The notes under the pieces: model-generated
Told to the model about the DNA's origin: nothing
The model's database searches: none
The model's input: only the letters and a program-made list of their open reading frames with translations
Shown: positions 34,056 to 43,431 of the stretch, one piece after another
How the letters are laid out: the number at the start of each line of letters is the position of its first letter
How positions within the stretch are numbered: the stretch's first letter is position 1
NCBI GenBank assembly: GCA_036835325.1
Contig: DAITMF010000013.1
Span: forward strand, 6,155-70,154
Direction: 5' to 3'
Origin: CAMCHP01 sp036835325
GTDB lineage: Bacteria; Bacteroidota; Bacteroidia; Flavobacteriales_D; Sanyastnellaceae
Length of the DNA stretch: 64,000 nucleotides
Translations under genes and position numbers: made by a program

Positions 34056-35479
34056 TAGGCTTTTCGTCCGTTCGGATAAATGCCCTCAACGAGCACGCCG
34101 CCCGATTTGGCTTGCAGTGTTTTTAGCACCTCGTCGGGCGAGTTTACCGGTTTCCCATCGATGCGGGTAATGATGAAATTGGGCTGAATACCTGCTTCAG
34201 CGAGTTTACCACTACCGAGCGAAGTAACTTGCGCTCCGCCTGAAATGCCGAGTTCACCAAGAAGTTTAGGGTCAACCTCTTTCAATTGGGCGCCGAGTGC
34301 CGAGCGTGCATTTTCGATGGCAGCGTCGCGCAGTTCGGTGTTTCCATTTTGGTTGCGCAAAACAACAGGCACGATGCGTTCTTTCTTATCGCGCCAAACG
34401 GCAACGTCTACACGATCTCCCGGACGGTAACGCGAGATTTGCTCTTGCAACTCGGGCACGGTTTTCACCACATTGGTGCCGATGCGCAGAATGATGTCAC
34501 CTTCTTCAATGCCGGCTTCAGCCGCAGCCCCGGCTTCAGTAAGGCCGTTGACGTAAACACCTTCAATTTTCGAAAGGCCGTTCTCTTTGGCAATGTCTTG
34601 GGTCACTTCTTGAATACGTACCCCGATGAAGGCACGTTGCACGATGCCAAACTCCATGAGGTCGGCGGCCACCTTGCTAACGATGCTCGAAGGCACGGCA
34701 AACGAATAACCCGCGTACGACCCTGTGCGCGACGCGATGGCGGTGTTGATGCCAATCAGTTCACCTCGGGTGTTTACAAGCGCACCTCCGCTGTTGCCGG
34801 GGTTAACCGCAGCGTCGGTTTGAATGAACGACTCGATGGGGAAGATTTCACGGCTGCTATCGCCGCGCAGCAAATTGATGTTGCGCGCTTTGGCTGAAAC
34901 GATGCCGGCCGTAACGGTCGAAGTAAGGTCGAAGGGGTTTCCGACGGCGAGCACCCACTCGCCAATGCGCACAGCGTCGGAGTTCCCGAACCGGAGTGAG
35001 GGCAAGTTGTTGGCCTCGATTTTAAGTACGGCCAAGTCGGTCGCGGGGTCGGTACCAACAATGGTTCCATCGTAGGTGGTGTTGTTGTTGAGCGACACCA
35101 CGATTTTTTGGGCGCCTTCAATCACGTGGTAGTTGGTGATGAGGTAGCCGTCGTTGCTGATGATGACACCGGAGCCGCTACCCCGCTGAATTTGGGGTGA
35201 ACTATCGAGGCCAAAGTAATCAAACCAGGGGTGGTTGAATTGGCTTTGCACGGTGGTTTCGGTTTTCACGTGAACCACCGAATTGACTGACATTTCGGCA
35301 GCAGCGGTGAAATCCATTCCTGTGTCATCACCCGAGTACAAAGTGTACCGAACGGGTGTGTTGTCGTAAATGACTTGTTGCTGTGGGGCGGGTGCTTCTT
35401 CTTGGGTGAAGTGAAACAGTGCAAAAGCCACTGCGCCGCCAACGCAGGCCATGACGAAAGATCCAAGCAGTTTTTTCAT
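34037..35479 (-). CDS. htrA: HtrA/Deg-family serine protease with two PDZ domains
   Basis: A 480-residue periplasmic protease and chaperone for misfolded envelope proteins. An N-terminal signal anchor (1-24) precedes the trypsin-like domain with catalytic His118 (TNYHVIEG), Asp148 (PATDLAVLKI) and Ser230 (VNPGNSGGALVN). PDZ1 is about 285-380 (AFIGVRIQEVT, GIEEGDIILRIG) and PDZ2 about 395-475. All triad residues are present. In Bacteroidota it normally lies next to an unrelated hypothetical gene or dapF; here a 242-residue hypothetical gene is upstream. Confidence 0.95.
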   Translation of the reverse strand: MKKLLGSFVMACVGGAVAFALFHFTQEEAPAPQQQVIYDNTPVRYTLYSGDDTGMDFTAAAEMSVNSVVHVKTETTVQSQFNHPWFDYFGLDSSPQIQRGSGSGVIISNDGYLITNYHVIEGAQKIVVSLNNNTTYDGTIVGTDPATDLAVLKIEANNLPSLRFGNSDAVRIGEWVLAVGNPFDLTSTVTAGIVSAKARNINLLRGDSSREIFPIESFIQTDAAVNPGNSGGALVNTRGELIGINTAIASRTGSYAGYSFAVPSSIVSKVAADLMEFGIVQRAFIGVRIQEVTQDIAKENGLSKIEGVYVNGLTEAGAAAEAGIEEGDIILRIGTNVVKTVPELQEQISRYRPGDRVDVAVWRDKKERIVPVVLRNQNGNTELRDAAIENARSALGAQLKEVDPKLLGELGISGGAQVTSLGSGKLAEAGIQPNFIITRIDGKPVNSPDEVLKTLQAKSGGVLVEGIYPNGRKAYYGFGM

Positions 35480-35576
35480 AATTCTGTCAAATTTGAAGCG
35501 TTCAGTGTTGGCTACTGTTGCTTCAAAATTAACGCCAGACTTGCCTGATTGTGCGCGTGAAGCGGCTTAAAAAACG

Positions 35577-36305
35577 TTAAGCACCCAGCGCAAGCTCGCG
35601 AAGGAGGCGCCGTTTGGCAATGGGCAGCAAGGTTTCAGACAATGGAAAGCCCAGCTTGCTTCTGAACAAAAAGGTAGCGGGATTGGGCAAATCATTGAAC
35701 CGCTTGATCAGGTTCAATTTGACTTGCGCGAGGGTGGTTGAGAACGAACGTTTGGTTTGATCAACGAGTTCGAATTCAAGTTGATGGGCAATGGATTGTT
35801 CAAATTCAAGTTTTGACTTCCGGTAACGGAAGGCGAGAACACCGGTGTCGTCAGACTCCAGTATCAAGAGATAGCCTTCGTCTTTGTAGAGGGGCACAAC
35901 ACCCACCGAATTGAACTCAACATGTTCTTCAACCCAGTTGTAGAGTGCCTTTCCTTCGTCGATGGATTCTTCGATGCGGGGAAGTGCAAATGCAATGAGT
36001 TCATTGAGGTAGTTTCTCAATTCAGGGTGTTCTGAAGACGCAGCTTTGGTGAGTTGCATTTTCTTCCAGTCGATGCCGGTTACATCGCCGTCTGAACGCG
36101 CATCAAGCGCTTTTTGAACCATTGAGAGCTCGCTCAGTTTGCGGTGGGCTTCAATCGATTCTGACAAGGCGGGGTAGAGGCGGGCAGCATCGTATTCACT
36201 GCGCACACGCTGCAACCACGCTAAAAGCACAAATTGCTTGTATTCACTGTCAATCACCCCGTCGGCCAACCAGTTCTCTGGGAAATGTGCGTTTGCCTTT
36301 AACAT
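35577..36305 (-). CDS. Conserved hypothetical protein, 242 residues
   Basis: A soluble protein with no signal peptide or membrane helix. It starts MLKANAHFPENWLADGVIDS and has a helical first half (YKQFVLLAWLQRVRSEYDAA), a mixed middle (FNSVGVVPLYKDEGYLLIL) and a basic C-terminus ending RRLLRELALGA. The gene is complete, with codon use like its neighbours. I do not recognise a domain; similar proteins seem common in this phylum, which is recollection only. It lies 97 nt upstream of htrA in the same direction and may share its transcript. Confidence 0.75.
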   Translation of the reverse strand: MLKANAHFPENWLADGVIDSEYKQFVLLAWLQRVRSEYDAARLYPALSESIEAHRKLSELSMVQKALDARSDGDVTGIDWKKMQLTKAASSEHPELRNYLNELIAFALPRIEESIDEGKALYNWVEEHVEFNSVGVVPLYKDEGYLLILESDDTGVLAFRYRKSKLEFEQSIAHQLEFELVDQTKRSFSTTLAQVKLNLIKRFNDLPNPATFLFRSKLGFPLSETLLPIAKRRLLRELALGA

Positions 36306-36417
36306 TGTGAGAAATATGTGATTATAGTACTACGTAATTTAGCGATGTTTGGTTTTCGAATCAAGCGTTTGCACGAGATACGATTAGCACCTTTTCGATA
36401 AAACGAATGCAGTTCTT

Positions 36418-37728
36418 GTGAAGCAGGTTAAACATTGGTGGGACCGGTTTATTGGTGATTCTGACTCGCTTTCGCTGCACCAACGGTTGTACAACGCGGT
36501 GTCGCTTATTTCGATTGTCATTCTCATGGTGATCGTGCCGGCGAACTATTTTTTGGGGTTCGTAGATGTTGCGCTTGCTTGGTCAGGCATCGCATTGGTT
36601 ATGGGAGTTGGGTATTGCTTGGTGAAGTACAAAAAGATGTACGATTTCAGCATCGCCATGTATTCTGCCTCAGTCTACATCGTGATGTTCTTGAATTACA
36701 AGTGGAATTCAGGCATTGACGGACCTACCTTGATCATGGTCACCTTGAGCATTCTGATGCTCATGCTCATGTCGCCCAAGAAATGGCACCCCTTGTGGCT
36801 TGTTATTCATGTCCTCCTTGCATCGGTCTTGCTCGGATTGGAGTACATCGACGAAGAATTTGCACCCGATACTTACCTGAGCAGAGCCCATCGCTACCTC
36901 GATATTTTCATCACGGTGGCGTTTTTGCAGGTGATCACTTTTCTTGCAGTTCGGGTATTGATTGCATCGTACGACCGCGAACGAAGAAAAGCCGAGCAAC
37001 TGGCCAACGATGTTGAGCAGAAGAACGCTGAACTTACCCGACTCAACCACAACAAAGACCGGCTGATTTCAATCTTATCGCACGATTTAAGGAGTCCGTT
37101 GGCCACCATACACGGTTTCTTGGATGTGCTTCGCGCACCCAATTCGGGCCTTTCTGAAGCAGAACGAACTGAACTGGAAAACAAGCTTGGCGTGATGGTG
37201 AGTGGAAGCATAGATTTGGTCGACAACCTTCTGGCATGGTCAAAGCGCCAAGGAAACTTGCCTCAGCCGGCCCTTGCCGAAGTGAACCTGAAGAGCATCA
37301 GTTCGGAAGTAATGCGCACTGCCTCGTTGATCGCACATTCAAAGGACATTCTGCTGACAGACGCCGTTGATGCGAAAGGTGTAGCCCTAGCCAATGCCGA
37401 CATGCTCACCATTGTGCTTCGCAACTTGGTCAGCAATGCCATCAAGTTCACCCCAAACGGTGGAAGCGTCTTCATTGAAAGCCGTTGCGAACACGGCAAG
37501 GTATCACTCGTGGTGCGCGATACAGGTTTGGGCATCGCAGCTGACCGAGTGCCCGATTTGTTCACGCTGAAACCGGGCTACTCTTACGGAACGGCCAGCG
37601 AAAAAGGCACGCAAATCGGTCTCTCACTGTGTGCCGAGTTGGCACAGGCCATGGAGGGAAGCATTTCTGTTGAAAGCGAGCTCGGAAAAGGCTCTAGTTT
37701 CACCTTGACCTTGCAGTCAGTCAACTAA
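36418..37728 (+). CDS. Membrane sensor histidine kinase
   Basis: A 436-residue kinase starting at a GTG (36418); no in-frame ATG is nearby. Residues about 28-185 hold six hydrophobic helices without a large external domain. A short coiled coil (186-212) leads into HisKA with ISILSHDLRSPLATIHGF (His222) and HATPase with RNLVSNAIKFTPNGG, VVRDTGLGIA and a G2 region (GTQIGLSLCAELA) that is unusual in lacking the GTGLGL form. Orphan: no regulator adjacent. Its stop TAA overlaps the stop of the convergent hexosaminidase gene in CTAA. Confidence 0.92.
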   Translation: MKQVKHWWDRFIGDSDSLSLHQRLYNAVSLISIVILMVIVPANYFLGFVDVALAWSGIALVMGVGYCLVKYKKMYDFSIAMYSASVYIVMFLNYKWNSGIDGPTLIMVTLSILMLMLMSPKKWHPLWLVIHVLLASVLLGLEYIDEEFAPDTYLSRAHRYLDIFITVAFLQVITFLAVRVLIASYDRERRKAEQLANDVEQKNAELTRLNHNKDRLISILSHDLRSPLATIHGFLDVLRAPNSGLSEAERTELENKLGVMVSGSIDLVDNLLAWSKRQGNLPQPALAEVNLKSISSEVMRTASLIAHSKDILLTDAVDAKGVALANADMLTIVLRNLVSNAIKFTPNGGSVFIESRCEHGKVSLVVRDTGLGIAADRVPDLFTLKPGYSYGTASEKGTQIGLSLCAELAQAMEGSISVESELGKGSSFTLTLQSVN

Positions 37729-40016
37729 TTCGCCAAAACAATGATTTCACTGGCGAAAAGCCAAGCCGGCTCCCCGGGTGCGTCATGCCAAGCCGGGTTC
37801 TTGCCGCGGTTTTTAGCCACTACTTTGAGGCGGTTGTAAGCCGTGGTAGTGTTGGTTTCAACGGTGATTTCAACGATGGCCTGCCGTTTGTCGTCTTCAG
37901 CCAGCGGATTGCGCGAAAGGCCCAGCGAATCCCATCGTTTGCCATCGTTTGAACCGAATACCTCGACCTCAACCGGAAGGAAAATCCATGCGTTGCTGTA
38001 TGTATAGAAGGGCACGGTAACACGCTGAAGAGTCAATGGCGAGGCGAGTTCGTAAATGGCTTCGAGGTTTGCGCCTGAGAATCCTTGCCAATGGCCATCT
38101 CTGAAGTCGTAACTTCCTAAAATGCCGTCAGACAGGGCGTTGTCGCCACCTCCTGTGTAGTAAGGCGAATAAGGGTGCTGCAATGAAATCGATGTGTTGC
38201 GTAAGTTATGCTGCGCAAATTCCACGGTGAAGGTGTCAACGAGGCGACCTTCCACGGCTTTCAGCTGAAGTCGTCCGCGTCCGTCAAGTGTATCGGGTAC
38301 GTGAAGCCATCCGTCAGGTGGGAGCTCCATCCACGCAGTTGAATTCCATCGGTAAGCAGTTGAATCAGGCGATGATTTTGCATTTACCCTAAAGCTCAAG
38401 GGGTCACCATCCATCCCCAAAACCTCAAACGATAGGCTTGCAGGGCCGTATTCCACCCCCAAGCTGTCAAGGCGTGGATATTCTGATTTCACCCTGGCTT
38501 TGAAGCGTTCGTAATCGCGCTTTTCAGGGTACGTCCACAAGACTTCGGCCATGGCGAGTATCCGCGGGAATACCTTGCCATCGATGCTGTGTTGCGGTGC
38601 ATGTTCGGTCCACATGTTGCATTCTCCGCCCAAAATAAAGCGGGCCTGCTCAGGGTGTAGTCCGTCAGGTACCGGATCAAAACTGTATACCTCTTCAAGG
38701 TCGGTACTCTTGATATCGTAGTCGAAGTAGGCATGCGAAGTAGGTGACATTACGGCACCCACGCTGTTTTCAGCAGCCGTTTTACCGCCCTGCATACCCC
38801 GCCATGACTGCACGATAAGCTTCGGTTGCTCATTGGAAGGAGCATCGCTGATCATGGCGTCGCCACCTTCTAGAATCTCATCCCAGCCCATGAGGGTTCT
38901 ACCTCGGGCATTGAGGTAGTTTTTAAAGTGGTTTACAAACCAACCTTGCAGTTCGTGTTCGTCGTGCAAACCTTCGTCGGTGATGCGTTTTTGGCATTTT
39001 TGACAAGCTTCCCAGCGGGTTTTTGGTGCTTCATCGCCTCCGATGTGGACAATGTCAGAGGGGAAAATGCTGAGCACTTCGTCGAAGATGGTCTCAAGGA
39101 AACGCACTGTTGAGTCGTTTCCTGCGCAGTAAATGTCTTTGAAAACGCCCCATTCGGTCTCAACCGGGATGTGCTCACCGGTGCACGAAAGCCACGGATA
39201 AGAGGCAATGGCAGCGCTTGAATGCCCGGGAAGTTCGATTTCAGGCACCACTTTGATGTGCCGTTCAGCAGCGTAGGCAACAATTTCGCGCATAACTTCT
39301 TGCGAGTAAAAACCTCCGTAGGCGCCGCCATCGGGGTGCTTTCTCCAGGCACCGACTTCGGTAAGCAGGGGGTACGCAAGCGATTCAAAACGCCAACCCT
39401 GGTCTTCGGTGAGGTGCCAGTGAAAAACATTCATTTTGTAGCGTGCAAGCAGGTCAAGGTAGCGTTTGATGAACTCAGGCTCCATGTAATGCCGGCAGCA
39501 GTCAAGCAGCATGCCACGGTGCTGAAAGCGGGGCTCATCGGTAATTTCATTGAATAAAAAGGCCATCGTGCCTGGCTTCTGCGCATCGGAGTGTTGCAAT
39601 TGCAACACGGTTTGAAGGGCGTAAAATGCGCCTTGTCTACTGCCTGCGTGAATTTCAATGCCCGATTGGTCAATGCGCAAGCGGTAGGCTTCGGGAGCGG
39701 TGATGTCTTTTTTTTGGAGGATGCGGATGGATGCTCCATCGGCGTATCCGGCGACTAGCTTCAAATCGCCAACGAATGGATGCAGTTCAGCGATGAGGTA
39801 ATTCGCCTCGTTTTGGAAGGCAGAGTCAGCGGCGATGCGGTCATTGCTTCCCAGCAAATAGGCTTTTGACGCTGTTTCGAGATAACTCGAGGGCGCCGGT
39901 AGAATCGTCACCGACGATTCAGGCAAATCGACTGTGGTGGAATCAGTAGTGCAGCCGATCAGGGCCATTGCACATGCGATGAACAGGCCCAAGCCTGCCA
40001 AAATGTACCTGTTCAC
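37725..40016 (-). CDS. Beta-N-acetylhexosaminidase (GH20) lipoprotein
   Basis: A 763-residue glycosidase removing terminal N-acetylhexosamine from glycans or chitin fragments. A lipoprotein signal ends ALIGC (Cys22). Residues about 35-150 are the GH20b N-domain, 155-500 the catalytic barrel with FHWHLTEDQGWRFE, VPEIELPGHSSAA and the catalytic pair in HIGGDEAPKTRW (Asp328, Glu329), then LMGWDEILEGG. The C-terminal part (about 520-763) includes a chitobiase-like sandwich and a discoidin-like carbohydrate-binding module (YSDAWIF region reads YSNAWIFLPVEVEVFGSND). Its ATG overlaps the stop of the DUF4359 gene. Confidence 0.94.
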   Translation of the reverse strand: MNRYILAGLGLFIACAMALIGCTTDSTTVDLPESSVTILPAPSSYLETASKAYLLGSNDRIAADSAFQNEANYLIAELHPFVGDLKLVAGYADGASIRILQKKDITAPEAYRLRIDQSGIEIHAGSRQGAFYALQTVLQLQHSDAQKPGTMAFLFNEITDEPRFQHRGMLLDCCRHYMEPEFIKRYLDLLARYKMNVFHWHLTEDQGWRFESLAYPLLTEVGAWRKHPDGGAYGGFYSQEVMREIVAYAAERHIKVVPEIELPGHSSAAIASYPWLSCTGEHIPVETEWGVFKDIYCAGNDSTVRFLETIFDEVLSIFPSDIVHIGGDEAPKTRWEACQKCQKRITDEGLHDEHELQGWFVNHFKNYLNARGRTLMGWDEILEGGDAMISDAPSNEQPKLIVQSWRGMQGGKTAAENSVGAVMSPTSHAYFDYDIKSTDLEEVYSFDPVPDGLHPEQARFILGGECNMWTEHAPQHSIDGKVFPRILAMAEVLWTYPEKRDYERFKARVKSEYPRLDSLGVEYGPASLSFEVLGMDGDPLSFRVNAKSSPDSTAYRWNSTAWMELPPDGWLHVPDTLDGRGRLQLKAVEGRLVDTFTVEFAQHNLRNTSISLQHPYSPYYTGGGDNALSDGILGSYDFRDGHWQGFSGANLEAIYELASPLTLQRVTVPFYTYSNAWIFLPVEVEVFGSNDGKRWDSLGLSRNPLAEDDKRQAIVEITVETNTTTAYNRLKVVAKNRGKNPAWHDAPGEPAWLFASEIIVLAN
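38407..38422 (-). repeat. CCATCCATCCCCAAAA mini-repeat, in coding sequence
   Basis: One CCATCCATCC unit with CC and four A residues. On the minus strand it encodes LGMDGDP inside the hexosaminidase, a place where GMDG could also be natural. A shorter copy, CCATCCATCCCCAA at 42647-42660, encodes LGMDGL in the DAHP synthase gene. Confidence 0.5.
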
Positions 40017-40330
40017 TCTGTAGGGATTTCAAGAGGGATGAAGAAGCTGGCGATGCCAACGAATTTCATCTGATTGCCCGGTATGTTCATCTCGTACACC
40101 GAAAAGAAGATATAATCGTTGCGTTTGGTGAACATGGAGGCCATTGACGCAAGGTTTCCCATTTTTAAGCCGCTTTCTTCGAGCACATCCAAGTACTCTT
40201 GGGGAATACTGTCGGCATGCTCGTTGATGCCACGTTCTACAAACTGAGTGAAATCACCTTTATCAGGATTGGTCAGGTAAAGGATACCCAAAATCACGGG
40301 CACGATGGCGAGAGAGATTAAGCGCTTCAT
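40013..40330 (-). CDS. DUF4359-like small exported protein
   Basis: A 105-residue protein with an N-terminal membrane or signal segment (MKRLISLAIVPVILGILYL) followed by TNPDKGDFTQFVERGINEH, the usual TNP-x-x-x-F start of DUF4359-type proteins, and a C-terminal beta-rich half (RNDYIFFSVYEMNIPG, KFVGIASFFIPL). Function unknown. It is translationally coupled to the hexosaminidase gene by ATGA. A TATCTTTC sequence about 19 nt before the ATG is a possible -7 box. Confidence 0.72.
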   Translation of the reverse strand: MKRLISLAIVPVILGILYLTNPDKGDFTQFVERGINEHADSIPQEYLDVLEESGLKMGNLASMASMFTKRNDYIFFSVYEMNIPGNQMKFVGIASFFIPLEIPTE

Positions 40331-40427
40331 GGGTGGTGTATTTGGGTGAAAGATAGCGAATTGGTCAATTATCGAAATCTAGAAAGTCTGACTGTTCATT
40401 CAACGGAGCGCATTCACAAAGCAACCA

Positions 40428-40463
40428 AAACAAAATGGGCATCACCTTTACGGTGTGCCCATT
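40428..40463 (-). terminator. Terminator of tRNA-Ala
   Basis: A 12-bp hairpin with one bulge (AATGGGCA-CACC / GGTG-TGCCCATT, loop of 5), followed on the minus strand by TTTTGTTTT. It begins 12 nt after the tRNA-Ala 3' end. Confidence 0.8.
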
Positions 40464-40474
40464 CGAAATTTCTG

Positions 40475-40548
<74 letters not shown>

Positions 40549-40684
40549 GAAAAGCGACTGCAATATTAAGGATTTTTTAAACGGCAGGTGTTAGCCCGTT
40601 CAATTTTCTTTTTGGTGCATCAAAGCTGCAATTTCGGTGGCAGAACTCGTAGCCATTGGCTAATTTGCGCATCCATCCGAATCT

Positions 40685-41461
40685 ATGAACTACATTCAGC
40701 AGCATCTTGAAAACGGCGTTTTGGAACTCAGGTTCAACCGTCAGGAAGTGTTCAACAGCTTCAACCGCGGCATGGCCCTCGAGCTGCAGCGCGCACTTGA
40801 CGAGGCTGAAGCGAACTTTGAGGTGAGGTGCATCGTGCTTACCGGAAACGGCAAGGCATTTTGTGCCGGCCAAGATTTGGCCGAGGTGATGGACCCCAAC
40901 GGTCCGGAGCTCACGTCGATTGTCCGTGAGCATTACAACCCGATTGTGATGCGCATCCGCAACATTGAGAAACCTTTCGTGGGAGCCGTGAACGGTGTGG
41001 CAGCCGGCGCGGGAGCCAACATTGCCTTGGCCTGTGACATCTGCGTGGCTGCCGAATCGGCGTCGTTCATTCAGGCATTTTCAAAGATCGGTTTGATTCC
41101 TGACAGCGGAGGCACCTACTTTTTGCCTCGAATCATCGGACTGCAACGGGCAGCGGCATTGGCATTTCTGGGCGATAAAGTGGCTGCCCGCGATGCCGTT
41201 TCGATGGGCATGATTTACGCGGCTTACCCTGACGAACAGTTTAGCAACGAAGTAAAGGCGTTGGCGACCAAATTGGCAGCTATGCCAACCAAAGGCTTGG
41301 GGCTCACCAAGCGTGCATTTAATGAAGGACTGTCAAACACGCTCAAGCAGCAACTCGATGTTGAGGAGCGCTTGCAAACGGAGGCCGGTCAAACCCACGA
41401 TTACAATGAAGGTGTAAACGCTTTTCTGGAGAAGCGCAAACCCAGTTTCAAAGGCCGGTAG
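40685..41461 (+). CDS. PaaG-like enoyl-CoA hydratase/isomerase
   Basis: A 258-residue crotonase-fold enzyme. The oxyanion-hole blocks are GNGKAFCAGQDLAEV (about 54-68) and VNGVAAGAGANIALACD (102-118); the catalytic region reads FSKIGLIPDSGGTYFLPR with Asp140, and lacks the second hydratase Glu, as in PaaG, the 1,2-epoxyphenylacetyl-CoA isomerase. C-terminal ending FLEKRKPSFKGR is typical. PaaG acts in aerobic phenylacetate breakdown. It is separated by 12 kb from pcaF and paaY, so the pathway assignment is an inference; other crotonases with this motif exist. Confidence 0.85.
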   Translation: MNYIQQHLENGVLELRFNRQEVFNSFNRGMALELQRALDEAEANFEVRCIVLTGNGKAFCAGQDLAEVMDPNGPELTSIVREHYNPIVMRIRNIEKPFVGAVNGVAAGAGANIALACDICVAAESASFIQAFSKIGLIPDSGGTYFLPRIIGLQRAAALAFLGDKVAARDAVSMGMIYAAYPDEQFSNEVKALATKLAAMPTKGLGLTKRAFNEGLSNTLKQQLDVEERLQTEAGQTHDYNEGVNAFLEKRKPSFKGR

Positions 41462-41549
41462 TTCACAATTTGCTTTTGATAACCCGTTGATTCGGAGTTG
41501 AAAATCGGCTCTGGGGGCTGTTATTTTTACCAAAACCTCCCTCACCCGT

Positions 41550-41954
41550 ATGCAAACGCATTACAGAAACATTGTGTTGATTGACGACGACGCCATCAAC
41601 AACCTTTTGAACAGGCAGTTTTTGACCTTCGTTCTGCCGGGGTCGAACATCACAACCTTTCAAGAAGGAGCCTTGGTGCTGCGGTACCTGGCCGAAGGTA
41701 AAATTGTACGTCCTGACCTGATCCTTCTCGATATTAACATGCCGGAGATGGATGGATGGGAGTTCTTGTACCACCTTCGCGACATCAATCCGAACATTGA
41801 GGTGATGCTGCTCAGTTCATCACTGCATTGGGACGACATGGAGCGGGCTCGCACCGAAGCACAGGTGAAGTGCTACATCCAAAAGCCTCTGACCGAAGAC
41901 AAAATTAGCCGCTACATCGTCCATAGGAATTTCTCAGAAGTTGAAGTGGATTGA
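41550..41954 (+). CDS. Single-domain response regulator (CheY-like)
   Basis: A 134-residue receiver domain without output domain: acidic pocket LIDDDAINN (10-18), phosphoacceptor Asp61 in LLDINMPEMDGW, LLSSSL with Ser in the Thr/Ser position, and Lys in CYIQKPLTEDK. It would work by phosphorelay or protein-protein contact and could receive phosphate from the Hpt domain of the hybrid kinase 9 kb away (speculative). The last 14 nt overlap the DUF551 gene, so both are translated together. A GGATGGATGG repeat at 41750-41759 encodes the MDGW part. Confidence 0.92.
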   Translation: MQTHYRNIVLIDDDAINNLLNRQFLTFVLPGSNITTFQEGALVLRYLAEGKIVRPDLILLDINMPEMDGWEFLYHLRDINPNIEVMLLSSSLHWDDMERARTEAQVKCYIQKPLTEDKISRYIVHRNFSEVEVD

Positions 41955-42213
41955 TGTTCATGAGGCACTCCCGGAGCATGAACAACGTGTATTGGCGTTC
42001 ATCCCGGGAAACAAAGTGTACCTACCGGGTAAAGACCTCGCTTACGAAATCCGTGAGGTCATTGTGCTGAGGTTCATCCGTGATTTTTTTGCGAACCGTC
42101 CTGACAAAGCCGAGAAGCACGGCATCCATTTTTGGCAAGGGGAAGGCAACAGCAACCACTACTTCGCCGATGTTAGCCATTGGATGCTCATCCCCGAAGG
42201 GCCAAATCCATAA
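41941..42213 (+). CDS. DUF551 domain protein, overlapping the response regulator
   Basis: A 90-residue protein with the DUF551 signature: MKWIDVHEALPEHEQRVLAF at the N-terminus and HYFADVSHWMLIPEGPNP at the C-terminus. DUF551 proteins are small, common in phages and also on chromosomes, and have no known function. Here the start lies 14 nt inside the response regulator gene, and there is only a 3-nt gap to the convergent DAHP synthase gene. The pairing with a CheY-like protein suggests a shared task. Confidence 0.8.
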   Translation: MKWIDVHEALPEHEQRVLAFIPGNKVYLPGKDLAYEIREVIVLRFIRDFFANRPDKAEKHGIHFWQGEGNSNHYFADVSHWMLIPEGPNP

Positions 42214-42216
42214 ATC

Positions 42217-43329
42217 TTACCAAGGAATATCGCCGTCGTTGTCGTTCATGAGCCGACCTTGCAATCGAATTGATGATTTGTGAATCAGTTCGAGGTACTG
42301 GGTTAAGAATTCTTCTGGCAACTGCAGCGCGGCACCAATCGCTTTGCGTGAGCGCATGATTTCTTTCCACCGTTCGATTTGCAGAATGGTGATGTCGTTC
42401 TCTTTTTTGTACGAACCTATTTCCCTTACCAAATCCATTCGTTTGGCGAGTAACCGAATGACTTGTTCATCCACTTCATCGATGTGCGAGCGGAGCAGGG
42501 TTAGTTCGTTGGCGACTGTTGGGTCAACGCAATTGGTGTTGCGAAGGTTCAAGCCATCAAGCAGCGTGAACAGGGTTTCGGGGGTGATTTGCTGAGCTGC
42601 ATCGCTCCAGGCCTCATCAGGCCGTGGGTGGGTTTCAATCATCAGTCCATCCATCCCCAAATCCAATGCCTTTTGCGCAACACCGGCCAGAAGTTTTCGG
42701 TCGCCGGTGATGTGGCTGGGGTCGCAGAGAATGGGCAGTTCGGGCAGTGCAGCTTTGAGGGCGATGGGAATCTCCCACAGGGGGGCATTGCGAAAACCGC
42801 CTGACTGAACGCCTGAAAAACCACGGTGCATGGCCAGCATGCGCGTTATGCCTGCACCGGCGAACCGTTCAAAGGCACCAATCCAGAGTTCGAGATCGGG
42901 GTTGATGGGGTTTTTGACCATCACGGGGATGTCGACCCCTTTTAGTGCATCGGCAATTTCTTGAACAGAGAACGGGTTTACGGTGGTTCGTGCACCGATC
43001 CAAAGCACGTCGACCCCTGCATTAAGGGCAGCTTCAACGTGTTGTGCGTTGGCTACCTCGGTTGTGGTTGGAATGCCAGCTGCTTTGCCGGCATTGACGA
43101 GCCAAGGGAGGGCCACATCGCCCATGCCTTGAAACGAGCCCGGGCGGGTTCGCGGTTTCCAGATTCCTGCGCGTAGGAGGGCGATTTCGCCTGATTTGGC
43201 CAAGCGAAGAGCGGTTTCCATGACCTGTTCTTCGGTTTCAGCCGCGCACGGACCGGCAATAACGAGCGGGAAGCTGGCATTGATGGGCCACGATTCAAGC
43301 GGTAGCAACCGAAAGGAGGGAAGTGTCAT
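42217..43329 (-). CDS. Bifunctional DAHP synthase / chorismate mutase
   Basis: A 370-residue fusion at the entry and branch of aromatic amino acid synthesis. Residues about 10-265 are a KDO8P-synthase-like class I (beta) DAHP synthase: VIAGPCAAETEEQV, ALLRAGIWKPRTRPGSFQG, VMVKNPINPDLELWIGAFER and LPILCDPSHITGDR. Residues about 275-365 are an AroQ-type chorismate mutase: LRSHIDEVDEQVIRLLAKRM, then VREIGSYKKEND and the ERWKEIMRSRK helix. The frame is open upstream through the tRNA-Leu gene, but the ATG at 43329 (MTLPSFRLLPLES) is the only sensible start. Regulation is likely through the mutase domain. Confidence 0.93.
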   Translation of the reverse strand: MTLPSFRLLPLESWPINASFPLVIAGPCAAETEEQVMETALRLAKSGEIALLRAGIWKPRTRPGSFQGMGDVALPWLVNAGKAAGIPTTTEVANAQHVEAALNAGVDVLWIGARTTVNPFSVQEIADALKGVDIPVMVKNPINPDLELWIGAFERFAGAGITRMLAMHRGFSGVQSGGFRNAPLWEIPIALKAALPELPILCDPSHITGDRKLLAGVAQKALDLGMDGLMIETHPRPDEAWSDAAQQITPETLFTLLDGLNLRNTNCVDPTVANELTLLRSHIDEVDEQVIRLLAKRMDLVREIGSYKKENDITILQIERWKEIMRSRKAIGAALQLPEEFLTQYLELIHKSSIRLQGRLMNDNDGDIPW

Positions 43330-43402
43330 GCTACTATAACCGTTCGAAGCGGCAAGGGTTCGGAACGGCGACACAAAGGTACACGGAAGGGGTGGAATCG
43401 AA

Positions 43403-43428
43403 AAGGAAAAAGCGGCTGAGCCGCTTTT
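43403..43428 (-). terminator. Terminator of the tRNA Lys-Leu-Leu cluster
   Basis: On the minus strand AAAGCGGC pairs with GCCGCTTT around a 3-nt loop, followed by TTTTTCCTTTT, directly behind tRNA-Leu(CAG). Confidence 0.85.
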
Positions 43429-43431
43429 CAG

